A DNA stretch of 64,000 nt. Source: JBFHIJ01 sp041596515 (GTDB lineage Bacteria > Bacteroidota > Ignavibacteria > Kapaibacteriales > UBA2268). The stretch spans positions 1 to 64,000 of the forward strand of contig JBFHIJ010000005.1 of the NCBI GenBank assembly GCA_041596515.1. The letters run 5' to 3'. Below the pieces are notes generated by a model. It had not been told where the DNA came from. It saw only the letters and a program-made list of their open reading frames with translations, and searched no databases. Positions 34,392 through 43,626 of this stretch are shown piece by piece. The number at the start of each line of letters is the position of its first letter. Positions within the stretch are counted from its first letter, which is position 1. The position numbers and the translations under genes are program-made.

Positions 34392-37166
34392 TTATCTAAC
34401 AATCATAAAACTTGAAGTAATATTACCTTTGTCCGATCTTAAGTGAAGAAAGTATTTGCCTTGGGATAACTCTTTGACCGTGTTGCTTAAGATATGTATT
34501 CCGGAAGAAAGAATTTTATTGTTGATTATAGTTTTTACTAATTTGCCTTGAGCATCATATATTGCTAAGTTTATGGGCATGCTGTGCAAGAGTCCTAACT
34601 TTATGTCAATATTGTCAGAAGCAGGATTTGGTGATATCTTGATGTCTGCTATTGCATTGTTTTGCAAATTAAATCCATCGAGAGAACCCGCAAATAGCTT
34701 ACCTTTATCAAAATTTGCAACAGCTTCTTGCGTGCTATGAGCAAATGTAATCGCAAAGATAATTTCAGCGGTGTCTCCTATTGCAATATCTATTGGACCG
34801 GCCGCCAGCACCATAGAGCAGTCACTTCCTTTGGTTTCTATTTTTGCAAGATCACTGCTGATTGCTATCCACTTCTCTACTTCGCTAAATCCATCGTAAA
34901 TAGCAAAGCTTCCGTCGTTTCCGGAATTATTAATAGCATAAAAATTGTTATTGTAAGGAGATAAATTTTTGAGATATACCTTAGCTAAATCTTTGTTACT
35001 AAGGTCTTGTGCATAAGCAAAGTCATAATCCATATTATATTTCATCATGTCGTTACCACCATTGATACTCAAATCCCAATCGTAGAACTGACCGAAATAA
35101 AGAGACTTGATTTCAGCAGGTTCGGCAGCACTTATTTTATATCTGACCAAAATCAAATCTTCTAAATCTGCAGCCTTTGACTGGTAGACTTCTTGGTCTA
35201 TTTGAATATTAGTGTTTTTGCCGGCATATTTGTCTGTATAGCTTGTAAATCCATATAATATATCATCGCTGATGAAAGATTTAGAGAATCTTTCGATTTG
35301 TTTAAAGCTTCTGTTTTTAGCTGAGCCCGAAGAGCCGCGAGCATTATTGGAAATATTTGTTTCCGACACTCCGGCAATAATAGCACCTTCGAATAAGTAT
35401 TGATAATTGTTGAACAGCATACCACTTCCTTGAAGATTCTGAGAATAGTCGTTATATCCTATATTACCATCACTGTTGAAAGTAGCTGTTATATTATTAT
35501 GATCCATATCAAGGTAAGAAGGGTTAACTGTGATTTTCAATAATTTTGAGTCTGAGTAGCCTCCATCTGCTTCAATATTGAGATAGAAAAACACTTCTTG
35601 ATCCGTTTCCAAATTGTCAGGTAAGATAAATCCAAGCTCATTCACTGAGCTAAAATAGTCTTTAGAGTGCAAAATATCAGAAGTTACATCATCTATAAGG
35701 TACTCTAAGTCTAAATTCCTTACAGAGATTGAAAATTTTACATTGGTCAAAGGATTTAATATGTTTTTTGCAGTAAAGGAGCAGTAAACAGTATCTAATT
35801 TGTTATCTCCAAATTGATTAAATCGGTAATCAATATCGACATTGGTAATCTCCAGATGCGCAAGGTTTTCTTCAGTCAAGGCTCGCATTGGATTGACTTC
35901 ACCTCTGCCCATGCACCCTTTGAGATAATCATTGTCAAAGTGATTGTCCGCAGTTGCTTTTAGTCTAGCACTAAGTTCTTCATTGCTTATGTTTGGGAAG
36001 TTCGATTTTACTAACGCTACTACACCGGCTAATACAGGGGCTGCCATAGAAGTACCGCTTTTTGTTCCATAATCATTACCTGTAATCGTCGAAAAAATGG
36101 CTGATCCAAAAGCACAAATATCAACATCAGGTCCATAATTTGAGTAAGAAGCTTTATTTCCGGTTTGCTCCAATGACGCTACTGATATGACTCCGGGATA
36201 AGAAGCAGGATATTGCATTGCATATACATAATCATTACCGGCAGCAGCGACAATTAAAGCCCCATAGTCTTGAGCCGCAGCTATTATTTCTGCTTCTGTT
36301 TGTGAATAGCCTCCTCCTCCAAAAGAGCAATTAATTACATCAGCCCCCATCATCGCCGCATAAAGTATACCTTGATAGCCATTGCTTATAGAATTAGACG
36401 TAGGGTCATCAGGTCCTGCTTTTACTGCTAAAATTTTTGCGTGAGGGGCAACTCCGGCTATACCAAAAAAGTTATTTGTGCTTCCTGCAGCTATGCCGGC
36501 TACGTGAGTCCCATGGTCTTTCCCGGGCATAGGGTCATTGTCTTGGTCGCCGGATGAACCATAGAAATCCCACCCTTGCCAGTCATCTATGTATCCATTG
36601 CCATCATCATCTATGCCATTGTTCTGTTTAGGATTCCCGTTACCATCAGTACCCATTTCACCTTTATTATGCCAAATTTTATCTTTCAGGTCTTCGTGGT
36701 CAAGCTCTACACCTGTGTCAACTATGCCAATAATTACTTCCTGCGTAGTATCTACTAAATCCCATACTGCATAAATATTCATAGAGTCCAGATAGTATTG
36801 CTGCGAGAGCATAATATCGTTGGGACGCTGAAAGATTTGCATCTTGGGAATTTCCTCGATGTACTCGTATTCCAAATTATTGCTCAAATAATTTAACTCT
36901 TCAAAGCTAACATTTGTAATCTTATATATTCTACTTAGGGAGTTGGCTGAAGCTGCAGATAGTAGTTTGTCAGATTTTGGTGCAGTGGGTATCAGTGCTT
37001 GTAATTTGATTCCTTTTTCTTTGCCAAGAGTCGCGGCTATTTCTGATACTTTTGATTGAAACTTAGGTGTAAATTTAATATAATAATCTTTTAGCCCTTT
37101 ATCCGCAGCAAAAGTATAAACAGAGATAACCACAAAGACCATACAAATACTAATTATATATTTCAT
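34392..37166 (-). CDS. Secreted subtilisin-like serine protease with T9SS sorting domain
   Basis: From the ATG at 37166 the protein has 924 residues with a signal peptide (MKYIISICMVFVVISVYTFA). An inhibitory propeptide-like region (about 22-112) is followed by the S8 domain with catalytic Asp150 (GIVDTGVELDHED), His218 (DHGTHVAGIAAGS) and Ser373 (SGTSMAAPVLAG). Beta-rich domains (about 400-830) and a type A T9SS C-terminal domain (ISPNPASDNIDI, SQGKYFLHL) complete it. It should be an extracellular protease for nutrient acquisition. An earlier in-frame reading to 37301 adds a cysteine-rich leader and is unlikely; ATG 37184 is a possible alternative. Confidence 0.9.
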   Translation of the reverse strand: MKYIISICMVFVVISVYTFAADKGLKDYYIKFTPKFQSKVSEIAATLGKEKGIKLQALIPTAPKSDKLLSAASANSLSRIYKITNVSFEELNYLSNNLEYEYIEEIPKMQIFQRPNDIMLSQQYYLDSMNIYAVWDLVDTTQEVIIGIVDTGVELDHEDLKDKIWHNKGEMGTDGNGNPKQNNGIDDDGNGYIDDWQGWDFYGSSGDQDNDPMPGKDHGTHVAGIAAGSTNNFFGIAGVAPHAKILAVKAGPDDPTSNSISNGYQGILYAAMMGADVINCSFGGGGYSQTEAEIIAAAQDYGALIVAAAGNDYVYAMQYPASYPGVISVASLEQTGNKASYSNYGPDVDICAFGSAIFSTITGNDYGTKSGTSMAAPVLAGVVALVKSNFPNISNEELSARLKATADNHFDNDYLKGCMGRGEVNPMRALTEENLAHLEITNVDIDYRFNQFGDNKLDTVYCSFTAKNILNPLTNVKFSISVRNLDLEYLIDDVTSDILHSKDYFSSVNELGFILPDNLETDQEVFFYLNIEADGGYSDSKLLKITVNPSYLDMDHNNITATFNSDGNIGYNDYSQNLQGSGMLFNNYQYLFEGAIIAGVSETNISNNARGSSGSAKNRSFKQIERFSKSFISDDILYGFTSYTDKYAGKNTNIQIDQEVYQSKAADLEDLILVRYKISAAEPAEIKSLYFGQFYDWDLSINGGNDMMKYNMDYDFAYAQDLSNKDLAKVYLKNLSPYNNNFYAINNSGNDGSFAIYDGFSEVEKWIAISSDLAKIETKGSDCSMVLAAGPIDIAIGDTAEIIFAITFAHSTQEAVANFDKGKLFAGSLDGFNLQNNAIADIKISPNPASDNIDIKLGLLHSMPINLAIYDAQGKLVKTIINNKILSSGIHILSNTVKELSQGKYFLHLRSDKGNITSSFMIVR

Positions 37167-37389
37167 TTGATTTATCCATTCCATATTATTAGATAATATA
37201 TATACACAGCAACACTTATAAGATTGCAGCTTATCATTAACAGACAAAACTGCAAAAAGTTTGTTACTTATTAAAGATATAAATTCAAGTATAAGTATCA
37301 AAATTTAGAAAAAGTTAAGTTTTAACTAAACCTTTATTCTATATGTTCGTTATTAAACTAACATTGTGCATAATATTAGGATTATATAG

Positions 37390-38361
37390 ATGAAAGCTGT
37401 AGTAGTAAATAAATATGGCTCTGCGGAGGTACTTAAAGTGAAAGAAGTTGCTATGCCTGAGCCAAAACCGGATGAAATACTTGTCAAAATAAAAGCAACT
37501 TCTGTAACCGCTGCTCACTGTGCTATGCGAAGTGGTAAGCCTTTGTTTGGAAGATTGTTTATTGGTATCACTAAACCTAAAATATCAATCCCAGGCACGG
37601 ATATGGCAGGAGAAGTTGTTTCAGTTGGAAGCTTGGTTTCTAAGTTTGCAGTAGGAGATGAGATTATTGCAGTCACGGACATAGGTGGCGGCACTTATGC
37701 TGAGTATTTATGCCTTTCAGAAAATGATATAATAGCATATAAACCCCAAAACATATCCGCTGCCGAAGCAACAGGGATGATCGATGGTGCTATGACAGCT
37801 TTATCCTTTTTAAGAGAGTCAGTGAGTCTAAAAGAAGGGCAGGAAATATTGATTAATGGAGCTTCGGGTAGCATTGGTACATCCGCTGTGCAGTTGGCTA
37901 AGCTAATGGGAGCAACTGTAACCGGTGTTTGTAGCACGAATAACGTGCCAATGGTAAAAGAGATAGGTTCAGATTATGTTGTAGATTACACTCAGGAAGA
38001 TTTTACCAAGAGCAATAAAAAATATGACATAATATTCGATACAGTTGGAAAGTTAGACTTTACTACTTGCAAGCATTCTTTGAAGAAAAATGGCAAGTTT
38101 TTGTCACCTGTATTGGGATTAAATATTCTAAAGGATATGTTAGTTTCTAATATTAGTGGCAATAAAAAAGTAATATTCTCAGCAACAGGGCTTAGAAAAG
38201 CAAATGTAAAATTACAGGATTTGAAATACCTTGCTAACATTATGGAGCAGGATAAATTGAAGGTTATTATTGACAAAAAATACTCTATCGATGACATAGT
38301 TGATGCTCATAAATATGTGGAGACCGGGCACAAAAAAGGGAATGTTGTACTTGAGTTTTAA
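37390..38361 (+). CDS. Zinc-independent medium-chain reductase (quinone oxidoreductase-like)
   Basis: The 323-residue protein belongs to the medium-chain dehydrogenase/reductase superfamily: an N-terminal catalytic domain (EILVKIKATSVTAAHCAMRS, PGTDMAGEVVSVG) and a Rossmann domain with NGASGSIGTSAVQLAKLMGA. Catalytic zinc ligands are not evident, which points to the NADPH quinone or enone reductase branch. It probably protects against reactive quinones or aldehydes; the substrate is not assignable. It is monocistronic and divergent from the T9SS protease gene. Confidence 0.82.
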   Translation: MKAVVVNKYGSAEVLKVKEVAMPEPKPDEILVKIKATSVTAAHCAMRSGKPLFGRLFIGITKPKISIPGTDMAGEVVSVGSLVSKFAVGDEIIAVTDIGGGTYAEYLCLSENDIIAYKPQNISAAEATGMIDGAMTALSFLRESVSLKEGQEILINGASGSIGTSAVQLAKLMGATVTGVCSTNNVPMVKEIGSDYVVDYTQEDFTKSNKKYDIIFDTVGKLDFTTCKHSLKKNGKFLSPVLGLNILKDMLVSNISGNKKVIFSATGLRKANVKLQDLKYLANIMEQDKLKVIIDKKYSIDDIVDAHKYVETGHKKGNVVLEF

Positions 38362-38794
38362 AATATAGCTATCATCTTTTACTAAGATTGTTTCTACTGT
38401 TTAGAGACCCAAGAGGCATACCGCCGGAGAAGCATAATGGCGGGGGAGATGTGATCCAATTTGCAAGCTTGTATAAATGCTTAATGCCATTGCGTACTCT
38501 ATCAGGCTCGAAATCGCCATATTAAATAGAAGTCAACTGTTCTGTTTTCACTGAGCCAAGTATCTCAGTGCAGCACGAAGAAATAAAATTATGCTTTGGC
38601 AATCAGCTAAGAGAAATGAAATGAGACAAACTATATTAAGTGCAGAATAGGTTTTTTTTCGTTGACGTGCAAAATATAAGCATGAAAGTCCATTAGGATG
38701 TAAATATTATCGAACATTGCAATAAAAAGACTTTGAGTTTAAATGAATTATATTATATTTGTTTCTTATAACAAATATTGCCAAAGTGGATTCT
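38362..38794. other. Intergenic region with a G+C-richer patch of unknown origin
   Basis: About 430 bp without a confident gene. At 38397-38470 the composition is clearly richer in G+C than the surroundings and contains a CCGCC/GGCGG hairpin (38421-38442). On the minus strand this patch is open for about 50 codons (YGDFEPDRVRNGIKHLY, LANWITSPPP) without a start codon. Another hairpin, CACTGAG/CTCAGTG, lies at about 38550-38571. The right end carries the promoter of the next gene. Confidence 0.4.
38732..38761 (+). promoter_or_regulatory. Bacteroidota-type promoter for the PorE-like lipoprotein operon
   Basis: TTTG at 38732-38735 and TATATTTG at 38754-38761 match the TTTG / TAnnTTTG consensus with 18 bases between the boxes. 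The predicted transcript begins near 38767, giving a leader of about 28 nt before the ATG at 38795. Confidence 0.5.
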
Positions 38795-40681
38795 ATGCAC
38801 TCTTTCAATGTATTACTGATAATCTTAATAGCAACAAGCTTTTTGAGCTCGTGTTTCTATAAAACTACTCAGCCAAAAAAGCTAAATTGCGTAGTGGAAA
38901 AGCAGGAATGCTATCCTACTCAGTGGCATGGAGTACCTGAAGATACTTCAAAAACTATTGGCCCCGGCAAGCCTTACTATATTAAGATAAATGAGGTGAA
39001 TGGGCTTAATACCGGCTCGCACGAGTATGGCATTGCTCATATTTCGGATAATGATTATATACTGTTTAGCAAGAATGATGGTACTGAACTCAATTTTGTC
39101 AATGCTCTTACTGCAGAGAATTTTGTAACTGCTGAGAAGTATGATGAAATAACTTTACCAAGAGCTGGTGCAGTTACTATAAGAAAAGGCATAATTATAC
39201 TTGCGCAGTCTAGCAATGCAAAACTTGGTACTCGCTTTGCTTTGACTAATGCTAACGAAAGCATTGGCAATTCACGCTTATATGAAGGCACAATAGATTA
39301 CAAAAACATATCTGATCTTAGCAAGATAGACTTTGACTTTAATGATTCTAATAGAGCTTGGCTTTCGCAACCTGCTTTTAGCCCAAATGGAGATGTTCTG
39401 TTTTTAGTTTCCAATAAAGACATGAGACTGCGAGGCACTGATATATTTTATTCTGTCAATCTGGATGGTAAATGGACTGAGCCGATAAATTGTGGTGATG
39501 TAATCAATACTGACTGCGATGAGCTTTGCCCGTTTATATCGAATGATGGAAGATATTTATATTTCTCCAGTAACGGACGGGATAATATAGGTGGCTATGA
39601 TTTATTTAGGATAGCTCTGCCGATAAACTTTTTTCAAATGCTTAAATCTAATCCTGTAGCAGCATTAAATAGCTTGCCAAGTGCTGCAAATCTTGGGTCG
39701 CCCGTTAACACTGTCTACGATGAGCTTTTCCCTACTTCTCCGTCAAACCCTGATTCTATATTATATTTTAGTTCTGACAGGAATGGTGTTGCAAGCAGTG
39801 CAATAAGTTTGAATGGAGGATTTGATATCTTTTTAAGAAGGATTTTAACGCCTGATAACTATGCTTTTGAGCGTAAAGAAAAGGATGATTTGAATTTTAA
39901 AGAAGATAAGTTTAGCAAAGAAAAGTTAGATTTAAAAACTCCTGTCTTTAATGTTTCTGAAGAGAAGTTAAAAAAACAGTTCCCACGTAGAAAAATTCCT
40001 GTGATTGACTTTACCTTATATAAACTAAAAGGCAGTGTAAAAAGATCAGTAGATAGCACTCCTGTTTCAGGGGCAGATGTAATAGCAACAAATAAAGACA
40101 AAGATGAGGTTTATGCTAGTACTAAAACAGATGAAGCAGGGGAATACGAACTATATCTTGAGAAAAATAAAGATTATAGAATTACAGCCCAAGGCGATAA
40201 AGATTTCTATGATTCTTATGATATAAAAATAGATACAAATGACACAAAGGAAGTCTTTGTTAGAGATTTTAAAGTAGAAAAGCAACAGACTATTCGAATA
40301 AATTTCAAGTATGATACATGGGATAATCCCTACGAATATACTTTAGACAGTCTTGGTTATGAAACCGGAAGAAGATGGCATGAAGAGCTTGACATGCTTG
40401 CTGATAATATCTTGAACAGTTTAGATAAAATTGAATCTGTTGTCCTTACAGGGCATACTGACTATGTGGCATCCAATAATTATAATATAAAATTGGGCAA
40501 AAAAAGAGTAGATTTTGTAATTTTGGAACTGGTGAAGCGAGGAGTTCCTGAAAAGATATTACAATCTTACTCTAAAGGTGAAACTGAATTATTGCCGGAA
40601 AGACAAAATGAAGATGACGAGAATTATCGAAAAAGGCTTCGTCGGGTAACAGTAGAAAAAATAATGAAGAGACAAAAATAG
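38795..40681 (+). CDS. PorE-like outer-membrane lipoprotein (PD40, CRD and OmpA domains)
   Basis: From the ATG at 38795 the protein has 628 residues with a lipoprotein signal (LIILIATSFLSSC). PD40/WD40-like propeller repeats follow (FSSNGRDNIGGYDLFR, FSSDRNGVASS). Next is a carboxypeptidase-type regulatory domain (about 420-490, LKGSVKRSVDSTPVSGADV) and an OmpA-like peptidoglycan-binding domain (VVLTGHTDYVASNNYNIKLG ... RRVTVEKI). This order resembles PorE of the type IX secretion system, although the N-terminal TPR part of PorE is not seen. It may tie the outer membrane or T9SS to the wall. PBP1A begins two bases after its stop. Confidence 0.72.
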   Translation: MHSFNVLLIILIATSFLSSCFYKTTQPKKLNCVVEKQECYPTQWHGVPEDTSKTIGPGKPYYIKINEVNGLNTGSHEYGIAHISDNDYILFSKNDGTELNFVNALTAENFVTAEKYDEITLPRAGAVTIRKGIIILAQSSNAKLGTRFALTNANESIGNSRLYEGTIDYKNISDLSKIDFDFNDSNRAWLSQPAFSPNGDVLFLVSNKDMRLRGTDIFYSVNLDGKWTEPINCGDVINTDCDELCPFISNDGRYLYFSSNGRDNIGGYDLFRIALPINFFQMLKSNPVAALNSLPSAANLGSPVNTVYDELFPTSPSNPDSILYFSSDRNGVASSAISLNGGFDIFLRRILTPDNYAFERKEKDDLNFKEDKFSKEKLDLKTPVFNVSEEKLKKQFPRRKIPVIDFTLYKLKGSVKRSVDSTPVSGADVIATNKDKDEVYASTKTDEAGEYELYLEKNKDYRITAQGDKDFYDSYDIKIDTNDTKEVFVRDFKVEKQQTIRINFKYDTWDNPYEYTLDSLGYETGRRWHEELDMLADNILNSLDKIESVVLTGHTDYVASNNYNIKLGKKRVDFVILELVKRGVPEKILQSYSKGETELLPERQNEDDENYRKRLRRVTVEKIMKRQK

Positions 40682-40683
40682 TA

Positions 40684-42957
40684 ATGACTCCTAAAAAATT
40701 ACTCATAGCATTGATTGGACTTACATTAATTTCATTTGTAGGTGTTTACTTTTATGTAAGCAGTGTAACCAGTGAGGGTATTCCTTCGATTACTCAATTA
40801 GAAAATCCGGAGCAAGCTTTAGCCACTCGCGTACTAAGCCGAGACGGTGCTTTACTGGATTACTACTATAAGCAGAGAAGAGTCATGCTCCCTTATGACA
40901 GCATCCCTAAAAATTTTATAAATGCTTTGGTAGCTACAGAGGACAAAGATTTTTTTTCTCACTGGGGCTTGCATACTGAACGTATAATAAAGGCTATTAT
41001 AAAAAATGTTTTTATGGGAAGGAGAGAAGGTGCTTCTACTATTACTCAGCAACTTGCGAGAAACCTTTTTCTAACAAGGGAAAGATCTTTGAAAAGGAAG
41101 CTAAGAGAAGCCAAGGTAGCAGTAATGCTTGAAGAAACCTATACCAAAAAAGAGATATTACAGATGTATGCAAATACTGTCTACTTTGGTAGAGGTGCTT
41201 ATGGAATCGAGACTGCATCGCATCTTTATTTCTCAAAGGCTCCCTTAGAGTTAGATGTGCATGAGTGTGCTTTTTTAGCTGGTTTGCTAAAAGGTCCGGA
41301 AGATTATAACGGCAGAAAAGACAAAGAAAAAGCAAAACGAAGACGCAATACTGTTTTATATCTGATGCTACAAAATGGATATATTGATCAGGCTACTTAT
41401 GATAAAAACAAAGTAATCCCTATTGATGCCACTGCAGATAGGAGTGCAAATGGAGTTGTAACAACTAACTCCGGTAGTTATTTTGCACCACATTTTGTAG
41501 AAATGATAAGACAAAACTATGCAAAAATGAATAACTTGGCTCAGTATGACTTATATACTTCAGGTTTGACTATACATACTACTATTGATTCCAGAATTCA
41601 AAACTATCTGAATGAAGCTATAAACGAACACTTGCTTGACTTCCAGCAGCAATTTGACAAAAAGTGGCAATGGTCTAGAAATTCTACTTTGCTTAAAAGC
41701 TTAATAACAGAAGCTATTGCTGACAATGAAGACTATAAAGATGCTGAGTCAAAAGAGGCTAAAAATAAAATTGCTAAGCGACTAAGAGGCAGTAAAAGAT
41801 TTATTGATTCTCTAAAAAATGCTGCAACTACTATACAATCCGGAGCTGTAGTTCTTGATCCGTTTACGGGTGAAATCTTGGCAATGGTGGGAGCTTCTCC
41901 TAAATTTATGAGTGAGAATCCGGATGCACTGCATTCCCTTAATCACTCAACTCAAATAACAAGACAGCCAGGCTCTTCCTTCAAGCCATTTGTGTATTCT
42001 TTGGCTCTGGAGCTTGGGCTTACACCCTATGACTCTATTAGATGTGACCCATATACGTACTATACGATAACAGGGGATCCATGGTCGCCTGCAGGTTCAG
42101 GAAATTGCGAAGCCGGTGAAAAAGTTACTCTTTATGATGGCTTGAGACGTTCTATTAACACTGTGGCGGCAAGGCTGATAACGCAATACGTTGCCCCTGA
42201 AGCCGTGGTTGATTTAGTACATAAGGCAGGAATTAAGTCTAATCTGGTACCTGTGCCTGCTATCGCATTAGGAGCAGGTGAAGATGTCAAACCAATTGAA
42301 TTAGCTTCGGCTTATGGAATTTTCCCATACGGTGGCTATCATGTAGAACCATATTCTGTTTATATGATTGAAGACAAATATGGAAACATACTTCACGAGC
42401 AAAGAAGCTCCGGAAAAGTAACAGACGCCTTAGATAAAAACGTAGCAGTACAAATGGTATACATGATGCAGTCTGTTGTAGAAGCAGGGACAGCACGTCG
42501 AATAAGAGAGGATTTTAAGGAAGTAGATGCTGCCGGTAAAACCGGTACTACTAATGATGCCGCTGATGCATGGTTTACCGGATATACTCCGCAACTGGTT
42601 GCCGGCATTTGGGTAGGATTTGATGATAGGAGAATTACTTTTGACTGTATTGGTTCTGCCGGTTATGGTGGTAGAGCCGCTGCTCCTATTTGGGGGAAAG
42701 TCATGAATAAGATTTATAGTGATAAATCGTTGCCGTATAAAAAGAAGAAATTCGATTTTTATAAAACAGATTCTACCGGCTCATTTAGCTTGCAAAAGTT
42801 TTATATCAGAAATCAAAAAGAATATAAATCTCCGGAAGCTAATGTTCAAAATTTAGATTCTGCAAGGGTAGCTAATGATACAACCGGGACCTTAGATCCT
42901 ATACTTAAAAATATAGATTCGATAGCTATTGAAGAAACATTTATGCGAGAAGAGTAA
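40684..42957 (+). CDS. Bifunctional penicillin-binding protein 1A
   Basis: The 757-residue class A PBP polymerises and crosslinks peptidoglycan. It has one membrane helix (about 8-26), a GT51 glycosyltransferase with catalytic Glu86 (ATEDKDFFSHWG) and GASTITQQLARNLFL, then a transpeptidase with S431-SFK (RQPGSSFKPF), a SINT tetrad and K619-TGTTNDAADAWFTGY. It ends in a soluble tail. Length and motifs are complete. Tight spacing on both sides (two bases before, one-base overlap after) places it in an operon with the PorE-like lipoprotein and the FAH hydrolase. Confidence 0.93.
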   Translation: MTPKKLLIALIGLTLISFVGVYFYVSSVTSEGIPSITQLENPEQALATRVLSRDGALLDYYYKQRRVMLPYDSIPKNFINALVATEDKDFFSHWGLHTERIIKAIIKNVFMGRREGASTITQQLARNLFLTRERSLKRKLREAKVAVMLEETYTKKEILQMYANTVYFGRGAYGIETASHLYFSKAPLELDVHECAFLAGLLKGPEDYNGRKDKEKAKRRRNTVLYLMLQNGYIDQATYDKNKVIPIDATADRSANGVVTTNSGSYFAPHFVEMIRQNYAKMNNLAQYDLYTSGLTIHTTIDSRIQNYLNEAINEHLLDFQQQFDKKWQWSRNSTLLKSLITEAIADNEDYKDAESKEAKNKIAKRLRGSKRFIDSLKNAATTIQSGAVVLDPFTGEILAMVGASPKFMSENPDALHSLNHSTQITRQPGSSFKPFVYSLALELGLTPYDSIRCDPYTYYTITGDPWSPAGSGNCEAGEKVTLYDGLRRSINTVAARLITQYVAPEAVVDLVHKAGIKSNLVPVPAIALGAGEDVKPIELASAYGIFPYGGYHVEPYSVYMIEDKYGNILHEQRSSGKVTDALDKNVAVQMVYMMQSVVEAGTARRIREDFKEVDAAGKTGTTNDAADAWFTGYTPQLVAGIWVGFDDRRITFDCIGSAGYGGRAAAPIWGKVMNKIYSDKSLPYKKKKFDFYKTDSTGSFSLQKFYIRNQKEYKSPEANVQNLDSARVANDTTGTLDPILKNIDSIAIEETFMREE

Positions 42958-43613
42958 TGTATCCGAAGATAAAATTTATAAATGGTGAAACAATGGATTT
43001 TGGGACAATGTATTGCATAGGTAAAAACTATGCTAAACACGCCGCTGAAATGGGTGGCAGCGTTCCTAAAGATCCTGTAGTATTTCTGAAACCACCTGCT
43101 GCGTATGTGGAAGATGGAGGTAAAATTATTATCCCGTCGTTTTCTGACAATGTGCATCATGAAGTGGAGTTAGTTGTTGCTATCGGAAAAGATTGCATTG
43201 ATGTTACTGAGGATTCTGCTTTGGATTATGTAGTAGGTTACGCCGTAGGAATTGACGCAACTTTAAGAGATGTGCAGCAGGAAGCAAAAGACAAAGGTAA
43301 ACCATGGGCAACTGCAAAAGGTTTTAGAACATCAGCACCTATATCAAAATTTATTCCTGCTTCGGAAATAAAAAATGCTAATCTTTTTGATTTAGAAATA
43401 AAAGTAAATGGTGAAATACGCCAAAAAGGAAATACTAAAGATATGGAAAGAAGCGTAGAAACTTTAATTTCTTATCTGTCCAAAGTATTTACTCTTAGGA
43501 AAGGTGATGTGATTTTTACTGGCACACCTGAGGGAGTTGGCAAAATGCTAAGTGGTGACTGCATTGTAGCATCACTTGTAGGGTATATAGATTTAAATAT
43601 CACAGTACAATAA
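42957..43613 (+). CDS. Fumarylacetoacetate hydrolase (FAH) family protein
   Basis: The 218-residue protein has the short FAH-domain layout of FAHD1/YcgM-type enzymes, which cleave acylpyruvates or decarboxylate oxaloacetate. Metal-binding residues lie in DNVHHEVELVVAIG (two Glu) and GIDATLRDVQ (Asp), and the active-site segment KGKPWATAKGFRTSAP is intact. FTGTPEGVG near the end is typical. The start overlaps the PBP1A stop (TAATG). The true substrate cannot be fixed, and the link to cell-wall genes looks positional only. Confidence 0.85.
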   Translation: MYPKIKFINGETMDFGTMYCIGKNYAKHAAEMGGSVPKDPVVFLKPPAAYVEDGGKIIIPSFSDNVHHEVELVVAIGKDCIDVTEDSALDYVVGYAVGIDATLRDVQQEAKDKGKPWATAKGFRTSAPISKFIPASEIKNANLFDLEIKVNGEIRQKGNTKDMERSVETLISYLSKVFTLRKGDVIFTGTPEGVGKMLSGDCIVASLVGYIDLNITVQ

Positions 43614-43626
43614 TCCGAGAGTACTT

